A stretch of 64,000 nt of DNA from Phycisphaerae bacterium (lineage in GTDB: Bacteria; Planctomycetota; Phycisphaerae; Sedimentisphaerales; Anaerobacaceae). Shown one piece after another: positions 33,468 to 43,904 of this stretch. The position numbers and the translations under genes are program-made. Position 1 is the stretch's first letter. Every line of letters begins with the position of its first letter. The stretch spans positions 1-64,000 of the forward strand of contig JAIPFM010000144.1 in NCBI GenBank assembly GCA_021736645.1, read 5' to 3'. The notes beneath the pieces were generated by a model that was not told the origin of the DNA, made no database searches, and was given only the letters and a program-made list of their open reading frames with translations.

Positions 33468-35539
33468 TGACATGCATTGTATTAGGCTATCATAACATCG
33501 GCTGCGCGGGTCTGGAGGCTCTCTTGGAAAATGGCTTTGATGTGGCCGCCGTGTTTACCCATACGGATGATCCTCACGAGACCGTGTGGTTTGATTCCCT
33601 GGCCGAGAAGGCAGCAGCAGCCAATATCCCTGTGTTTGCCCCGGACGATATCAATCATCCGCTCTGGGTGCAGCGTATTGCGGACATGAAACCGGATGTG
33701 ATCTTCTCATTCTATTACCGTCATCTGGTCAGCCAGGCCATCCTGGATATCCCGCCGCAGGGCTGCATCAACCTGCACGGTTCTCTGCTGCCCAGGTACC
33801 GGGGACGCTGCCCGATCAACTGGGTTCTGCTCCATGGCGAAAAAGAGACTGGCGTAACCCTCCATCACATGACTGTCAAGCCGGATGACGGTGACATCAT
33901 TGATCAGGTGCGTTTTGAAATTGATGATCAGGACACGGCACTCACTCTGCATCACAAGTCGACTGAGGCGGCCCAGGATCTCTTGACCCGGACCCTGCCT
34001 CTGATCAAGAATGGTCAGGCCCCGCGCAGACCCCAGGATTCGTCGCTGGCCAGCTATTTTGGCGGGCGCCGTCCAGCAGACGGTCTGTTGAACTGGCATG
34101 GATCGGCAGACGACATACGCAATGCCATCAGGGCCCAGACGCGGCCGTATCCAGGGGCGTTTTCGTATCTGGCCCAGACCCGATGTACGATCTGGGAAGC
34201 CACTGTCGTACCACAGGCATCATCTCAGCCCGGAACCGTGATGTCTGTGTTACCCCTGATCATTGCGTGCGGCAGAGATGCCATTCAGGTGGATTTCGGC
34301 CAACAGGCTGGCGGCGTGTATGTGAACGGGATGCAACTGGCCCGGGATTTAAATCTGGCTCAGGGCATGCGATTCGGTGACGATCCTGCCACTCGACTGG
34401 AGACCACACGGATCAAGCGCGTCCTGATCCTGGGCGTCAATGGTTTTATTGGCAGTGCCCTGAGTGAACGCCTGTTGCGCAGCGGGCGTTATGAAGTGCA
34501 CGGCCTGGATCTTAGATCCACCTATGTCAAGGACCTGATCGGCAGGCCCGGGTTTCATTTTGAAGAGGGCGACATTTCCATTCACCGCGAGTGGATCGAG
34601 TATCACGTCAAAAAGTGCGACATTGTCCTGCCCCTGGTGGCCATTGCCACGCCCATTGAATACACACGCAATCCATTGAAGGTATTTGAACTGGACTTCG
34701 AAGAAAATCTCCGCGTGGTTCGCTACTGTGTGAAATACGGCAAGCGTCTGATCTTCCCTTCCACGTCCGAGGTCTATGGCATGTGCCAGGACGAACATTT
34801 TGACGAGGAGACATCCAATCTTGTGGTGGGGCCAATCAACAAACAACGCTGGATCTACAGTTGTTCCAAGCAACTGTTGGATCGTGTGATCTGGGCCTAT
34901 GGTGACAAGGAAAAACTGCCGTTTACCCTGTTTCGTCCGTTTAACTGGATCGGGCCCAAGCTCGACAGTTTGAACTCTGCGCGCATTGGCAGTTCACGTG
35001 CCATCACGCAACTTATACTTAATCTTGTGGAAGGCACGCCCATCCAGTTGATCGATGGGGGGCAGCAGAAACGCTGCTTCACAGACGTGGCAGATGGGAT
35101 CGAGTGCCTCTTCCGCATCATTGAAAACAAGGATCGGATCTGCGAGGGCCGGATCTTCAATATCGGCAATCCGGACAACGAGTTCAGCATTCGCGACCTG
35201 GCTGAAATGCTGATCAGACAGTTTATACAGCATCCCCTGCGTGATCAATTCCCGCCGTTCGCAGGCATCCAGGAGATCGAGAGCGGCACCTACTATGGCA
35301 AGGGATACCAGGATGTGCAGCACAGGAAACCCAGTATCCGAAATGCCAGGCGTCTTTTGGACTGGCATCCCAGTATTGGATTGGAAAAATCCGTGAGCCA
35401 GGCCCTGGACTTTTTCCTGCGTCAGGCCATGGCCGGGGGGTACGTGGATCAGGATAGGGAGGTCGGACCGTGCATCCCGATCGAGTCCATGCCGGTCCAG
35501 CACAAGAAAGCGTCCAGGCTGGAGCCTGTCACAAGTTAG
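33464..35539 (+). CDS. arnA: ArnA, bifunctional UDP-Ara4N formyltransferase / UDP-glucuronate decarboxylase
   Basis: 691 aa (E. coli ArnA is 660). The N-terminal formyltransferase domain has [19 protein letters not shown] (catalytic Asn and His) and DDGDIIDQ (Asp). The C-terminal dehydrogenase/decarboxylase from about residue 322 has [26 protein letters not shown] (Ser and Glu pair), and [10 protein letters not shown] (Tyr-x3-Lys). Both active sites appear intact. The extra length is mostly a C-terminal tail after about residue 660. The enzyme oxidatively decarboxylates UDP-GlcA and formylates UDP-Ara4N. The UDP-glucose dehydrogenase that would supply UDP-GlcA is not in this window. Confidence 0.95.
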   Translation: MMTCIVLGYHNIGCAGLEALLENGFDVAAVFTHTDDPHETVWFDSLAEKAAAANIPVFAPDDINHPLWVQRIADMKPDVIFSFYYRHLVSQAILDIPPQGCINLHGSLLPRYRGRCPINWVLLHGEKETGVTLHHMTVKPDDGDIIDQVRFEIDDQDTALTLHHKSTEAAQDLLTRTLPLIKNGQAPRRPQDSSLASYFGGRRPADGLLNWHGSADDIRNAIRAQTRPYPGAFSYLAQTRCTIWEATVVPQASSQPGTVMSVLPLIIACGRDAIQVDFGQQAGGVYVNGMQLARDLNLAQGMRFGDDPATRLETTRIKRVLILGVNGFIGSALSERLLRSGRYEVHGLDLRSTYVKDLIGRPGFHFEEGDISIHREWIEYHVKKCDIVLPLVAIATPIEYTRNPLKVFELDFEENLRVVRYCVKYGKRLIFPSTSEVYGMCQDEHFDEETSNLVVGPINKQRWIYSCSKQLLDRVIWAYGDKEKLPFTLFRPFNWIGPKLDSLNSARIGSSRAITQLILNLVEGTPIQLIDGGQQKRCFTDVADGIECLFRIIENKDRICEGRIFNIGNPDNEFSIRDLAEMLIRQFIQHPLRDQFPPFAGIQEIESGTYYGKGYQDVQHRKPSIRNARRLLDWHPSIGLEKSVSQALDFFLRQAMAGGYVDQDREVGPCIPIESMPVQHKKASRLEPVTS

Positions 35540-35560
35540 GGTATGATCAGGATGGGTGCC

Positions 35561-36997
35561 ATGTCGTTATTTACAAAATGCATGTGGATGGGCGTGGCTG
35601 CCCTGGGGGTCGTGGGAGCGGCTGGGTGTGTGTCTTATGAAGACCAGCCGTTGTCTGCGGAAGACAGGCTGGACAGTTATATGGCGCGCACGCTCGACAG
35701 CCATGAACTCGGTGTCTACGTGCACCAGGTCATGGCTTCGGACGCCTGGCCCCCTGGGCAATGGGATCTGCCTCACCTGACCCTGGCTGCTTTCTTTTAT
35801 AATCCTGAACTGGCCGTGGCCCGAGCCCGGTGGGCCGTGACTGAGGCATCGGTATCCTCTGCGTCTCAGCGTCCCAACCCCACGCTCTCGCTGGGTCCCG
35901 GCTACAATACCACGACGGGTAAATCAGGTGATGTGTCTCCCTGGATTGTGGGGATGGCCTTGGATGTGCCGCTGGACACGGCGCGCAGGCGCGGGGTCAG
36001 AGCAGCGCAGGCGACATGGCTGTCCGAGGCGGCCCGCCTTGAGATCGCGAGTACGGCCTGGACTGTGCGTCATCAGGTGCACGAGGCCTTTTTGACGCTG
36101 TATGCGGAGACTCAGTTGACGCAGACTCTCCACAGAGAGTGGCAGTTGAACGGTGACAAGGTCCGTTTCCTGACACATGCGTATGAAGCCGGTGAAGTGT
36201 CGGGTCTGACACTGTCTCAGGCCAGGATTGAACGGGCCAGAAGTCATACAGCCTGGTTGAAATCCGGCCAGGACAGATCGCTTGCCGTGGCCAGACTGGC
36301 CGAGGCTGTGGGCCTGCCTGCGGAATCCTTTGAGGGGATTCAGTTTGATTTTCAGGCCTTTGAAACCGAGGTTCCCTCCGAGGTACCGACCGCCGAGATC
36401 CAGCGTCAGGCCCTGTTGAATCGTGCAGATCTGCTGGCAGCCCTGGCCGAGTATCAGGCCAGTCAGTTCGCGTTGCAGCAGCAGATTGTCAGGCAGTACC
36501 CTGAGATCCAGATCGGTCCGGGTTATGAATTCGATCAGGGCGATGACAAATGGAGTCTGGGGCTGTCAGTGACACTGCCTGTGTTCAATCAAAACCAGGC
36601 AGAGATTCGCGTGGCCGAGGCCGCTCGTGAAGAGGCCGCTGCAATATTCCAGGCCATGCAGGCCCAGGTGATTGCACAGATCACCCAGGCCGTGACCCAG
36701 TACAGGGCCAGTGTCGAGGTCTTACGTTCGTCCGAAGGCCTCGCGCGTGACATGGCCGTTCAAATGGAACGGGTTGAGACAATGGTCCAGGTCGGAGAAT
36801 CTCTGGCTGTGGACAGGCTGGACAAGGCCCTTGAATACAGTGCTGCGCAAACAGCGAGACTTGAGGCCCGTATCCAGGTGCACAAGGCCTTGTCGCAGAT
36901 CGAGGACGTGATGCAGATTGCGTCTGATCTGTCAGAGGGGTCGCAAAAAGGACTGGCCATGTTGACCACGCATCAAGGAGAAACAGCCCATGAATAG
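35561..36997 (+). CDS. TolC/NodT-type outer membrane efflux lipoprotein
   Basis: About 478 aa from the ATG at 35561 (AGGA 8-9 nt upstream); alternative in-frame ATGs at 35543 and 35552 would lengthen it by up to six residues. Signal with a lipobox (GVVGAAGC), then two repeats of the outer membrane efflux protein fold with long coiled-coil helices (AFFYNPELAVARARWAVTEASVSSASQRPNPTLSLGPGY, and LLNRADLLAALAEYQASQFALQQQIVRQYPEIQIGPGYEFDQG). It forms the outer-membrane exit duct of the tripartite pump encoded next and overlaps the adaptor gene by 8 nt. It starts about 20 nt after arnA with no terminator between, inside the arn operon. Confidence 0.88.
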   Translation: MSLFTKCMWMGVAALGVVGAAGCVSYEDQPLSAEDRLDSYMARTLDSHELGVYVHQVMASDAWPPGQWDLPHLTLAAFFYNPELAVARARWAVTEASVSSASQRPNPTLSLGPGYNTTTGKSGDVSPWIVGMALDVPLDTARRRGVRAAQATWLSEAARLEIASTAWTVRHQVHEAFLTLYAETQLTQTLHREWQLNGDKVRFLTHAYEAGEVSGLTLSQARIERARSHTAWLKSGQDRSLAVARLAEAVGLPAESFEGIQFDFQAFETEVPSEVPTAEIQRQALLNRADLLAALAEYQASQFALQQQIVRQYPEIQIGPGYEFDQGDDKWSLGLSVTLPVFNQNQAEIRVAEAAREEAAAIFQAMQAQVIAQITQAVTQYRASVEVLRSSEGLARDMAVQMERVETMVQVGESLAVDRLDKALEYSAAQTARLEARIQVHKALSQIEDVMQIASDLSEGSQKGLAMLTTHQGETAHE

Positions 36998-38084
36998 ATG
37001 GACTCAATGGATTGGACTGGGTGTCTTGTTGGCAGGGGCCTGGGGCGTCTGGTGGCTGTTCACGGGCATGCCCGTGTCTGAGGAGGTCTCTGAAACGCCC
37101 GTGGAGACTGTGGTGCCAGTCCAGGTGGGGCAGATCGAGGTCAAGACCCTTCATGGGTATGTGCAGGCCTATGGGGCTGTGGTGCCGGATCCCGGTACAG
37201 GAGATCGCTTGCCGGGCAGTGCGTGCGTGACATCGCCTCTGGACAGTCAGATCACGGAGGTGACCTGCAAAATCGGGCAGTCCGTATCCCAGGGTCAGCC
37301 TCTGTTCCGTTTGTATGATCGCGATGCCCAACTGGCCGAGCAGGAGGCCAGGCAATCCTTGGATGCAGCGCTGCAGACTCTGGCACGTCAGGAAAAACTG
37401 ATGGCCCTGGAGAGCACCTCAGAGAAGCTCTTACTGGAAGCCAAGCAGCAATGGGCTCAAGCGCAAAGTCGCTTTAGTCAGACTCAGGCTGCACTGACCC
37501 TGTATGAGATCACGGCACCCAGCGCAGGCACCATTACCGATATACCCGTCAGATCCGGTCAGGCCGTGACTCGTGCTCAGGTCCTGGCCACGCTCGTGAA
37601 CCAGGATCAACTGGTCATTCGGACCGGGGTCCCCAGTGCACAGGTCGGCGCAGTGCAGCCCGGCCAGACCGTGGAGATTCGGGTACAGGACGATGCCCAT
37701 GCTGCGGAGTCTGCCATGAAGGGCAAGGTGCTTTATGTGGATTCTCAGGTGGATGCGGACAACGATACGGTGATGGTGCTGACACAGTTGCCATCACAAT
37801 CCGGCCTGCGCAACGGCCAGTTTGTCAGTACGCGTATTGTGGTGGCTGAACATCTCGATTGTCTGGCGGTGCCTGTGGAGAGTGTGGTGACCACCGTTGA
37901 GGGTCAGACTGTGGTGGCGCTGGTCCAGGGGGATGAGGCCGTGCCTACGCCCGTGCAACCGGGCCTGGCTGAGGGGGCATGGATAGAGATCACAGGCCAG
38001 GGATTGGTCAAGGATATGCCAGTCGTCACACGCGGTGCCTATGGGTTGCCCGGTCGGACACGTATCCGAGTCATTGGACAATAG
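36990..38084 (+). CDS. RND periplasmic adaptor (membrane fusion protein)
   Basis: 364 aa. An N-terminal membrane anchor (about residues 8-26) is followed by a lipoyl-like half (ACVTSPLDSQITEVTCKIGQSVSQGQPLFRLYD), an alpha-helical hairpin (AEQEARQSLDAALQTLARQEKLM...LLLEAKQQWAQAQSRFSQTQAALT), the second lipoyl half (LYEITAPSAGTITDIPVRSGQAVTRAQVLATLV), then beta-barrel and membrane-proximal domains. It bridges the RND pump and the TolC-type duct. It lies 20 nt upstream of the pump gene and overlaps the duct gene by 8 nt. The substrate is not deducible. Confidence 0.92.
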   Translation: MNRWTQWIGLGVLLAGAWGVWWLFTGMPVSEEVSETPVETVVPVQVGQIEVKTLHGYVQAYGAVVPDPGTGDRLPGSACVTSPLDSQITEVTCKIGQSVSQGQPLFRLYDRDAQLAEQEARQSLDAALQTLARQEKLMALESTSEKLLLEAKQQWAQAQSRFSQTQAALTLYEITAPSAGTITDIPVRSGQAVTRAQVLATLVNQDQLVIRTGVPSAQVGAVQPGQTVEIRVQDDAHAAESAMKGKVLYVDSQVDADNDTVMVLTQLPSQSGLRNGQFVSTRIVVAEHLDCLAVPVESVVTTVEGQTVVALVQGDEAVPTPVQPGLAEGAWIEITGQGLVKDMPVVTRGAYGLPGRTRIRVIGQ

Positions 38085-38104
38085 GCTTAGCCATTGGAGT
38101 TTGC

Positions 38105-41100
38105 ATGGGTTCAAACGACTCTCCTGAATACGGAACACCATCTTCATCCCCGCTGGGGCGGTTTGCCACACGCCACACTTTTGCGATCCTGTTTGTGACG
38201 GTGTCCCTGTGTCTGGCAGGCGCGTACTGTGCACTGCATCTGTCCTCCTCCGTCTTTCCCCAGACGGATTTTCCCCGTGTGGTGATTCTGGTCGACAACG
38301 GTGTGATGCCCGGCGACGAAATGATGGCCACGATTACACGTCCGATCGAGGAGGTCATGAAGGACATTCCAGGTGTCACCACGATCCGGACGGCCACGGG
38401 TCGGGGCTCTGCAGAGATCAATGTATTCTTCAACTGGCGCGTGGACATGGTGCAGTCCGAGCTCTATGTGCTGGGTCGTTTGTCTCAGATACAGAGCACG
38501 CTGCCGCCGGATACCGAGACTCGCGTGCACCGTCTGACCTTTTCGGCGTTTCCGATCATTGGTGTGAGCCTGACCAGTGAAACACGGGACATCACGCATC
38601 TGTGGGAAACCGCCCGATATGATCTGAAGCCTCGTTTCCTGCGTATTTCAGGCGTGGCCAGGGTTGATCTGGTGGGGGGGCGCACCACAGAATACCATGT
38701 CACTGTGGATCCGATCCGGCTGCAGAGTGCCCAGTTGAGTTTGTCGGAGGTGACCGACGCACTGACGCAGAATAACCTGGTCTCACCTGCGGGCATGCAC
38801 GAGGAGAATCACAGCCTCTACCTGACTGTGGTGGATGGGCGACTGCGCGGCCCCGAGGACATAGACGACTTCGTGGTGAAGGTCGTGAAGGGCCGACCGA
38901 TCCGAATCGGTGACGTGGCGACCGTGGCCCGCGGGCCGGAGCCGATCTACAATATTGTGACGGCCGATGGGCGTGAGGCCGTGCTGCTCAACATTCGAAG
39001 TCAGCCTGACGGGAGTACGCTGAACATTGCGCACGCCCTGAAGCAGACGCTGGAGGCTCTGAAAACGGAACTGCCGCCTGACATGAAACTGGCGTTCTTT
39101 TACGATCAATCCCTGATCGTGCGAGAGTCCGTTCATAGTGTGTGGGAGGCCATTGTATTCGGCGTGTTCCTGTCCGTGGTCATCCTGTTTCTGTTCCTCA
39201 AGAACTGGGGCTCCACCTTTGTGGCCATCCTGGTGATTCCGGTCACTGTCCTGATTACGGCCATGACCATGAAGCTGCTGGGCATGACCTTCAATCTCAT
39301 GACCCTGGGTGGTATTGCCGCATGTATTGGCGTGGTCATTGACGATGCCATTGTGGTGGTGGAGGCCATCCACACCAAGCTGGTTCAGGGTATGAACAGG
39401 ATTGAGGCCGTGCAGACGGCCGTTAGCGAGATGTTCAAACCGCTGGTGGCATCCACATTGACGCCGGTGGTGGTCTTCTTCCCCTTGACATTCCTGGACG
39501 GGATCACGGGCGTGTTTTTCCGGGCCCTGGCCATCACCATGGTGGTGGCGCTGTTGATGTCCCTGGTCCTGGCCGTGACACTGACACCCTCCATGGCCGG
39601 GTGGGTGATGCGCGTTCGTAAAACCGGGGGGTCGGCTGAGTCCATCGTGGCCTGCGGGCCCGTGCTCAGGGGGGCCATTGGCATCTATGAGGCGGTTTTG
39701 AAAATGGCATTGCAGCACCGATGGGTGACCCTGGGCCTGTGCCTGCTGTTGATACCGGCTGGTGCAGGTGTGTATCAGCGCTTGGACAGCGAATTTCTGC
39801 CTCCCATGGATGAAGGGGGCTTTGTAATCGATTACCAGGGACGGGCAGGAACCAGTCTGGCCCAGACAGACGGGATGCTGAAACAGGCTGAGATCATTCT
39901 TGTGGGCACACCGGAAGTGGAGAGTTATTCCCGCCGCACAGGTGCCCGCCTGGCCCTGGCCATAGCAGAACCCCACACCGGTGATTTTCTGGTCAAGCTC
40001 AAGCCGGATCGTGATCGCAGTACAGAGGACGTCATCTCTGAGCTGCGCAGTCGATTTAACGAAGCCGTGCCCGGGCTGGAATGGGAATTTCCCGGTATAC
40101 TCGGTGACCTGATCGGGGATTTAATGTGGTCTCCATCACCCATTGAAATCAAGCTGTTCTCCACGGACCTCGAGTTTCTCAAAGACCAGGCGCCAAAGAT
40201 CGAAGCTCAGATACAGGCGGTTCATGGGGTGGTCGATACGTTCGACGGTCTTGTTTACACGGGCAATGCCTTGAGTTTGCACGTGCGTTCCCTGGCCGCT
40301 CAGCGTTTTGGATTGACCACAGAGTCCATTGCCAATGCCGTGAGTACGGCCATGCTCGGGCAGACGGCCTCATCCATCCTGGAAGGAGACCGTGTGATCG
40401 AGATTCGTGTGCGGGTGGATTCCAATAGTCTGGCGCGTGTGTCGACATTGCAGGATTTGCCCATTCGGTCTCAGTCCGGCACGCTCGTCAGATTGTCTCA
40501 AGTGGCCGATATTGTGGAAGAACCCGGTCAACTCGAGCTTCGCAGGGAGGACATGCGTCAATGTGTGGCTGTCACAGCCCGTCTGGAGGGTCGCGACCTG
40601 GGCAGCGGTATGGCGGAGATCAAAAAACAACTGGACCAGGATGCCTCGATTCCGCCCGGAACCCTGGATTTTGGAGGCCTGTACGAACAACAGCAGACCT
40701 CGTTCATCAATCTGTTGATTGTCCTGGCCATGGCCATCATTCTGGTCTTCACAGTGCTGTTGATTGAGTTTCGAAGTTTCAAAGAACCTCTGGCCATCGT
40801 GTTTGGTGCGGTGCTCGCCCTGTTTGGCACACTCCTGGGCCTGATGTTGACTGGGACCTCCCTGAATGTGGTTTCCTTTCTGGGCGCGATCATCGGTATC
40901 GGGATCGTGGCCAAAAATGGAGTCCTGATGCTGGATCTGGTGGAGCACCACCGCATGCAGGGGCTCAGTTGGGATAATGCCCTGATCCGTTCCGGGAGTC
41001 GGCGTCTGCGACCGGTACTCATGACCAGCCTGGCCACGATTCTGGGCATGCTTCCCCTGGCGTATGGTATTGGGTCGGGTGCGGATATGCTGCGTCCCCT

Positions 41101-41197
41101 GGCCATTGCAGTCATTGGCTCAGTGTGTATGTCTGTGTTGTTCTCGCTGGTGGCCACACCGGTGCTGTATCGAAGTCTATTTGGCGGTCGTTCATGA
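38105..41197 (+). CDS. RND multidrug efflux transporter (inner membrane pump)
   Basis: About 1030 aa from the ATG at 38105 (GGAG upstream), with the twelve-helix RND topology and two large periplasmic loops. The proton-relay acidic pair is present in TM4 (GGIAACIGVVIDDAIVVVEAIH), and the second half ends with FLGAIIGIGIVAKNGVLMLDLVEHHR and RRLRPVLMTSLATILGMLPLAYGIGSGADM. The IDDAIVVVE form resembles hydrophobe/multidrug (HAE) rather than heavy-metal pumps. Its stop overlaps the arnD start (ATGA at 41194-41197), which ties efflux and Ara4N synthesis together translationally. The natural substrate is unknown; a cationic peptide or lipid-active compound would suit the operon. Confidence 0.93.
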   Translation: MGSNDSPEYGTPSSSPLGRFATRHTFAILFVTVSLCLAGAYCALHLSSSVFPQTDFPRVVILVDNGVMPGDEMMATITRPIEEVMKDIPGVTTIRTATGRGSAEINVFFNWRVDMVQSELYVLGRLSQIQSTLPPDTETRVHRLTFSAFPIIGVSLTSETRDITHLWETARYDLKPRFLRISGVARVDLVGGRTTEYHVTVDPIRLQSAQLSLSEVTDALTQNNLVSPAGMHEENHSLYLTVVDGRLRGPEDIDDFVVKVVKGRPIRIGDVATVARGPEPIYNIVTADGREAVLLNIRSQPDGSTLNIAHALKQTLEALKTELPPDMKLAFFYDQSLIVRESVHSVWEAIVFGVFLSVVILFLFLKNWGSTFVAILVIPVTVLITAMTMKLLGMTFNLMTLGGIAACIGVVIDDAIVVVEAIHTKLVQGMNRIEAVQTAVSEMFKPLVASTLTPVVVFFPLTFLDGITGVFFRALAITMVVALLMSLVLAVTLTPSMAGWVMRVRKTGGSAESIVACGPVLRGAIGIYEAVLKMALQHRWVTLGLCLLLIPAGAGVYQRLDSEFLPPMDEGGFVIDYQGRAGTSLAQTDGMLKQAEIILVGTPEVESYSRRTGARLALAIAEPHTGDFLVKLKPDRDRSTEDVISELRSRFNEAVPGLEWEFPGILGDLIGDLMWSPSPIEIKLFSTDLEFLKDQAPKIEAQIQAVHGVVDTFDGLVYTGNALSLHVRSLAAQRFGLTTESIANAVSTAMLGQTASSILEGDRVIEIRVRVDSNSLARVSTLQDLPIRSQSGTLVRLSQVADIVEEPGQLELRREDMRQCVAVTARLEGRDLGSGMAEIKKQLDQDASIPPGTLDFGGLYEQQQTSFINLLIVLAMAIILVFTVLLIEFRSFKEPLAIVFGAVLALFGTLLGLMLTGTSLNVVSFLGAIIGIGIVAKNGVLMLDLVEHHRMQGLSWDNALIRSGSRRLRPVLMTSLATILGMLPLAYGIGSGADMLRPLAIAVIGSVCMSVLFSLVATPVLYRSLFGGRS

Positions 41198-42138
41198 TAA
41201 GAAAAAATGCACCAAAACAGACCACGTCTTTGGGGCTTCGGATCGATGTGGATACCCTGCGCGGTACCAAGGTGGGTGTACCGACGCTTCTGCGCCTGCT
41301 GGACGAGGCCCAGGTCAAGGCCAGCTTTTTCTTTTGCGTGGGGCCGGACAACATGGGACGTCATCTCTGGCGTCTCCTCAGGCCTGCGTTTTTATGGAAA
41401 ATGCTTCGCACGCGGGCCGCCTCGCTGTACGGGTGGGACATCCTCCTGAGAGGCACGTTCGGGCCAGGGCCTCGCATAGGGAGACGTCTGGGCTGGCTCA
41501 TCCAGGAGGTCGAAATCGCCGGTCATGAAGTGGGGCTTCACGCCTGGGATCACCATGACTGGCAGGCCCATATCGAGACGCTCAGCAGGGAAGAGGTCTT
41601 TCGCTGCCTGGAAAAGGGTGTGACTGAGCTGACGCGCATCCTGGGGCATCCGCCCCGGTGTTCGGCTGCGCCTGCGTGGAAGTGCACGGATCAGGTGCTT
41701 GAGGCCAAAGAACAGTTTGATTTCAGCTACAACAGTGATTGTCGGGGTCAAACCTGTTTCTGGCCGCTTGTTCTGGAGCGTGCTGTCTCCCAGGCGCAGG
41801 TGCCTGTGACACTGCCCACGTACGACGAAATGATTGGATGTCACGGTGTCACGGACGATAATTTCAATCAGGCCATTCTTGACCGGGTGAAGCCCAAGGC
41901 GATGAATGTCCTGGCCATCCATGCGGAAGTGGAGGGGGGCGTCAAGCAGGGGCTGTTTCAGCAGTTTCTTCAGGAGGCCAAGTCACGGGACATTGAAATC
42001 ATGCCCCTGGGACAAATATTGAAACGGTATCCAGCCAAGACCTATGGGCTCATTGAACGCTCGGCCATTGAGGGCAGAGATGGGTGGCTGGCCAGACAAG
42101 GTGATGTGAAAAACAACCAGGACAAAGATGATGCGTAA
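41194..42138 (+). CDS. arnD: ArnD, 4-deoxy-4-formamido-L-arabinose-phosphoundecaprenol deformylase
   Basis: About 314 aa from the ATG at 41194. Polysaccharide-deacetylase (NodB) fold with LRIDVDTLRGTKVGVPTLLRLL, FFFCVGPDNMGRHLWRLLRPAFLWKMLRTRAASLYGWDILLRG and VGLHAWDHHDWQ, all close to ArnD (metal-binding Asp and His residues in place). It deformylates undecaprenyl-phosphate-Ara4FN before transfer to lipid A. The start is embedded in the RND pump stop, and the arnT gene starts 11 nt before its own stop. Normal length, intact. Confidence 0.95.
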   Translation: MIRKNAPKQTTSLGLRIDVDTLRGTKVGVPTLLRLLDEAQVKASFFFCVGPDNMGRHLWRLLRPAFLWKMLRTRAASLYGWDILLRGTFGPGPRIGRRLGWLIQEVEIAGHEVGLHAWDHHDWQAHIETLSREEVFRCLEKGVTELTRILGHPPRCSAAPAWKCTDQVLEAKEQFDFSYNSDCRGQTCFWPLVLERAVSQAQVPVTLPTYDEMIGCHGVTDDNFNQAILDRVKPKAMNVLAIHAEVEGGVKQGLFQQFLQEAKSRDIEIMPLGQILKRYPAKTYGLIERSAIEGRDGWLARQGDVKNNQDKDDA

Positions 42139-43798
42139 AGGTTCTCTCTTACTGATACTCGGTTATTTGATGGTGTATATTCTGCCCCTGGGCGTGCGTC
42201 CTCTGGTGATCCCGGACGAGACACGGTATGCGCAGATGGGGCGGGAGATTCTGGACTCCGGGGATTGGATCGTGCCGCACCTCAATGGTCTTCGGTATTT
42301 TGAAAAGCCCATTTTGGGGCACTGGGCCCATGCCATCAGCCTCAAGGTCCTGGGTAACCATGCCTTTGCCGCGCGTCTGCCCTCTGCACTGGCAGCCGGT
42401 GTCACGGCCGTGCTCCTGCTGGTCCTGGTGAGCCGTTTTGGGGGCGGTCCCTCATTGGGCCTGTTGTGTGCCGGTTTCTTTCTGACCTGCATCGAGGTGT
42501 TCATCGTGGGCACCCTCTGTGTGCTTGACAGTCTGCTGGCTCTGTTTGTCACAGGGGCCATGGTGGCCTTCTTTTTTGCGTATCATGCAGACACGGCCGC
42601 CAGAAAACGTGCGTATGCTGTGCTGTTCGGGCTCTGCTGCGGCCTGGCCTTCTTGACCAAAGGACTGCTGGGTGTGGTCATTCCCGGTGTGGCGATCGTG
42701 CCGTTTCTGATCTGGCAGCGACGCACGCACCAGCTATTTCGGCATCTGTGGCTCGTGATCGTGACGTTTCTGGCCGTGGCCGCACCCTGGCTCATCCTGA
42801 TCCAGCGCCGCGAACCGGATTTCTGGCACTATTTTTTCTGGGTGGAACACGTCGAGCGTTTTCTCAAACCGGGCACAGGCCAGCACCAGCAGCCCTTCTG
42901 GTATTTCATCCCGGTCCTGGTAGGGGGGTGTTTTCCCTGGACCCTGCTGCTTGTACCGGCCGGGTTAGGCCTGCGCAAGCTCGATGATCCGGACGGACTC
43001 TTGAAATATGCCATCTGCTGGCTCGTCTTTCCGTTTTTGTTTTTCTCCGCGAGCGGCGGCAAGCTGGCCACGTATATTCTACCCTGTTTTGTGCCGCTGG
43101 CCCTGTTGCTGGGCAAGGGCCTGTGGACCTACTGCCAGTCCGGGACTGCGGTGCACTTCAAGGGCGCCTTGCGCAACGGCGCGATCTTGTCGTTCTTGCT
43201 GGCAATCGGCATAGCTGCCACACAACTCCTGCCTCAGACTCCAAAGATCTATGGCCTGTCCGAGACGTGGAAATGGCAAGTCATGATCGCAGGAGGATTG
43301 TTGTTTGCCGGCGGTTTTTATCTGGCGGCCCGCGTGAAAACCGTGACACACAAGCTGACGTTTTGCCTGGTGTCACCCCTGGTCCTGATGTGTGCCGCCT
43401 CCTTCATCCTCCCGGACCAACTGAGAATCCGAAAAATGCCGGGCGAGTTTTTGAGAAAAAACATGCCGTATCTCCAGGCCGCAGACATCCTGTTTGCAGA
43501 TGAAGTGCTGTCACCCACGCTGGGTTGGTTTGCACATCGCCAGGATATTTTTATCCTCGGAGAAAAGGGAGAACTCGATTATGGCCTGGGCTACAGCGAT
43601 GCCAAGCACCGCTTTCTCAAGAATGAAGAATTCAAGGATTTCCTGATGTCTCACGCGGACAAGCATGTGGTCTTTCTGACCCGAACGCGTGATTATTACA
43701 ATGAATACGAACAGCTTTTGCCTCCGCCCACCCATTCAGAGTCCTCCGACGGTTTTACGCTGCTGGAGTATGATCCTGAACTGGTCTTGGGCCTATGA
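42128..43798 (+). CDS. arnT: ArnT, undecaprenyl-phosphate-Ara4N : lipid A transferase
   Basis: 556 aa GT83-family integral membrane enzyme with about eleven to thirteen transmembrane helices in the first 410 residues and a C-terminal periplasmic domain. The first periplasmic loop has DETRYAQMGREILDSGDWIVPHLNGLRYFEKPILGHW (Asp-Glu and FEKP motifs of ArnT/PMT enzymes). FLKPGTGQHQQPFWYFIPVL and the LPCFVPLALLL region are also ArnT-like. It moves Ara4N onto lipid A on the periplasmic side, lowering negative charge and polymyxin binding. ATG ATG at 42128-42133 leaves the exact start ambiguous. It is the last gene of the operon; a terminator follows about 110 nt later. Confidence 0.92.
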   Translation: MMRKGSLLLILGYLMVYILPLGVRPLVIPDETRYAQMGREILDSGDWIVPHLNGLRYFEKPILGHWAHAISLKVLGNHAFAARLPSALAAGVTAVLLLVLVSRFGGGPSLGLLCAGFFLTCIEVFIVGTLCVLDSLLALFVTGAMVAFFFAYHADTAARKRAYAVLFGLCCGLAFLTKGLLGVVIPGVAIVPFLIWQRRTHQLFRHLWLVIVTFLAVAAPWLILIQRREPDFWHYFFWVEHVERFLKPGTGQHQQPFWYFIPVLVGGCFPWTLLLVPAGLGLRKLDDPDGLLKYAICWLVFPFLFFSASGGKLATYILPCFVPLALLLGKGLWTYCQSGTAVHFKGALRNGAILSFLLAIGIAATQLLPQTPKIYGLSETWKWQVMIAGGLLFAGGFYLAARVKTVTHKLTFCLVSPLVLMCAASFILPDQLRIRKMPGEFLRKNMPYLQAADILFADEVLSPTLGWFAHRQDIFILGEKGELDYGLGYSDAKHRFLKNEEFKDFLMSHADKHVVFLTRTRDYYNEYEQLLPPPTHSESSDGFTLLEYDPELVLGL

Positions 43799-43904
43799 AT
43801 CGCCTTGGTGTAGGTGTTCCACTTTGCCAAAATACGAGAGAGTGTCATGTTGTTTGTCCGGTTGGGAGAGGTTCAACGAGTTGATGAAGAAGCCATGTTC
43901 ATTT

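Noticed and set aside
38783-39976. A 397-codon open frame antisense to the RND pump, rich in His and Gln
   Set aside because: Low-complexity translation of the reverse strand of hydrophobic codons; no start signal or homology pattern.
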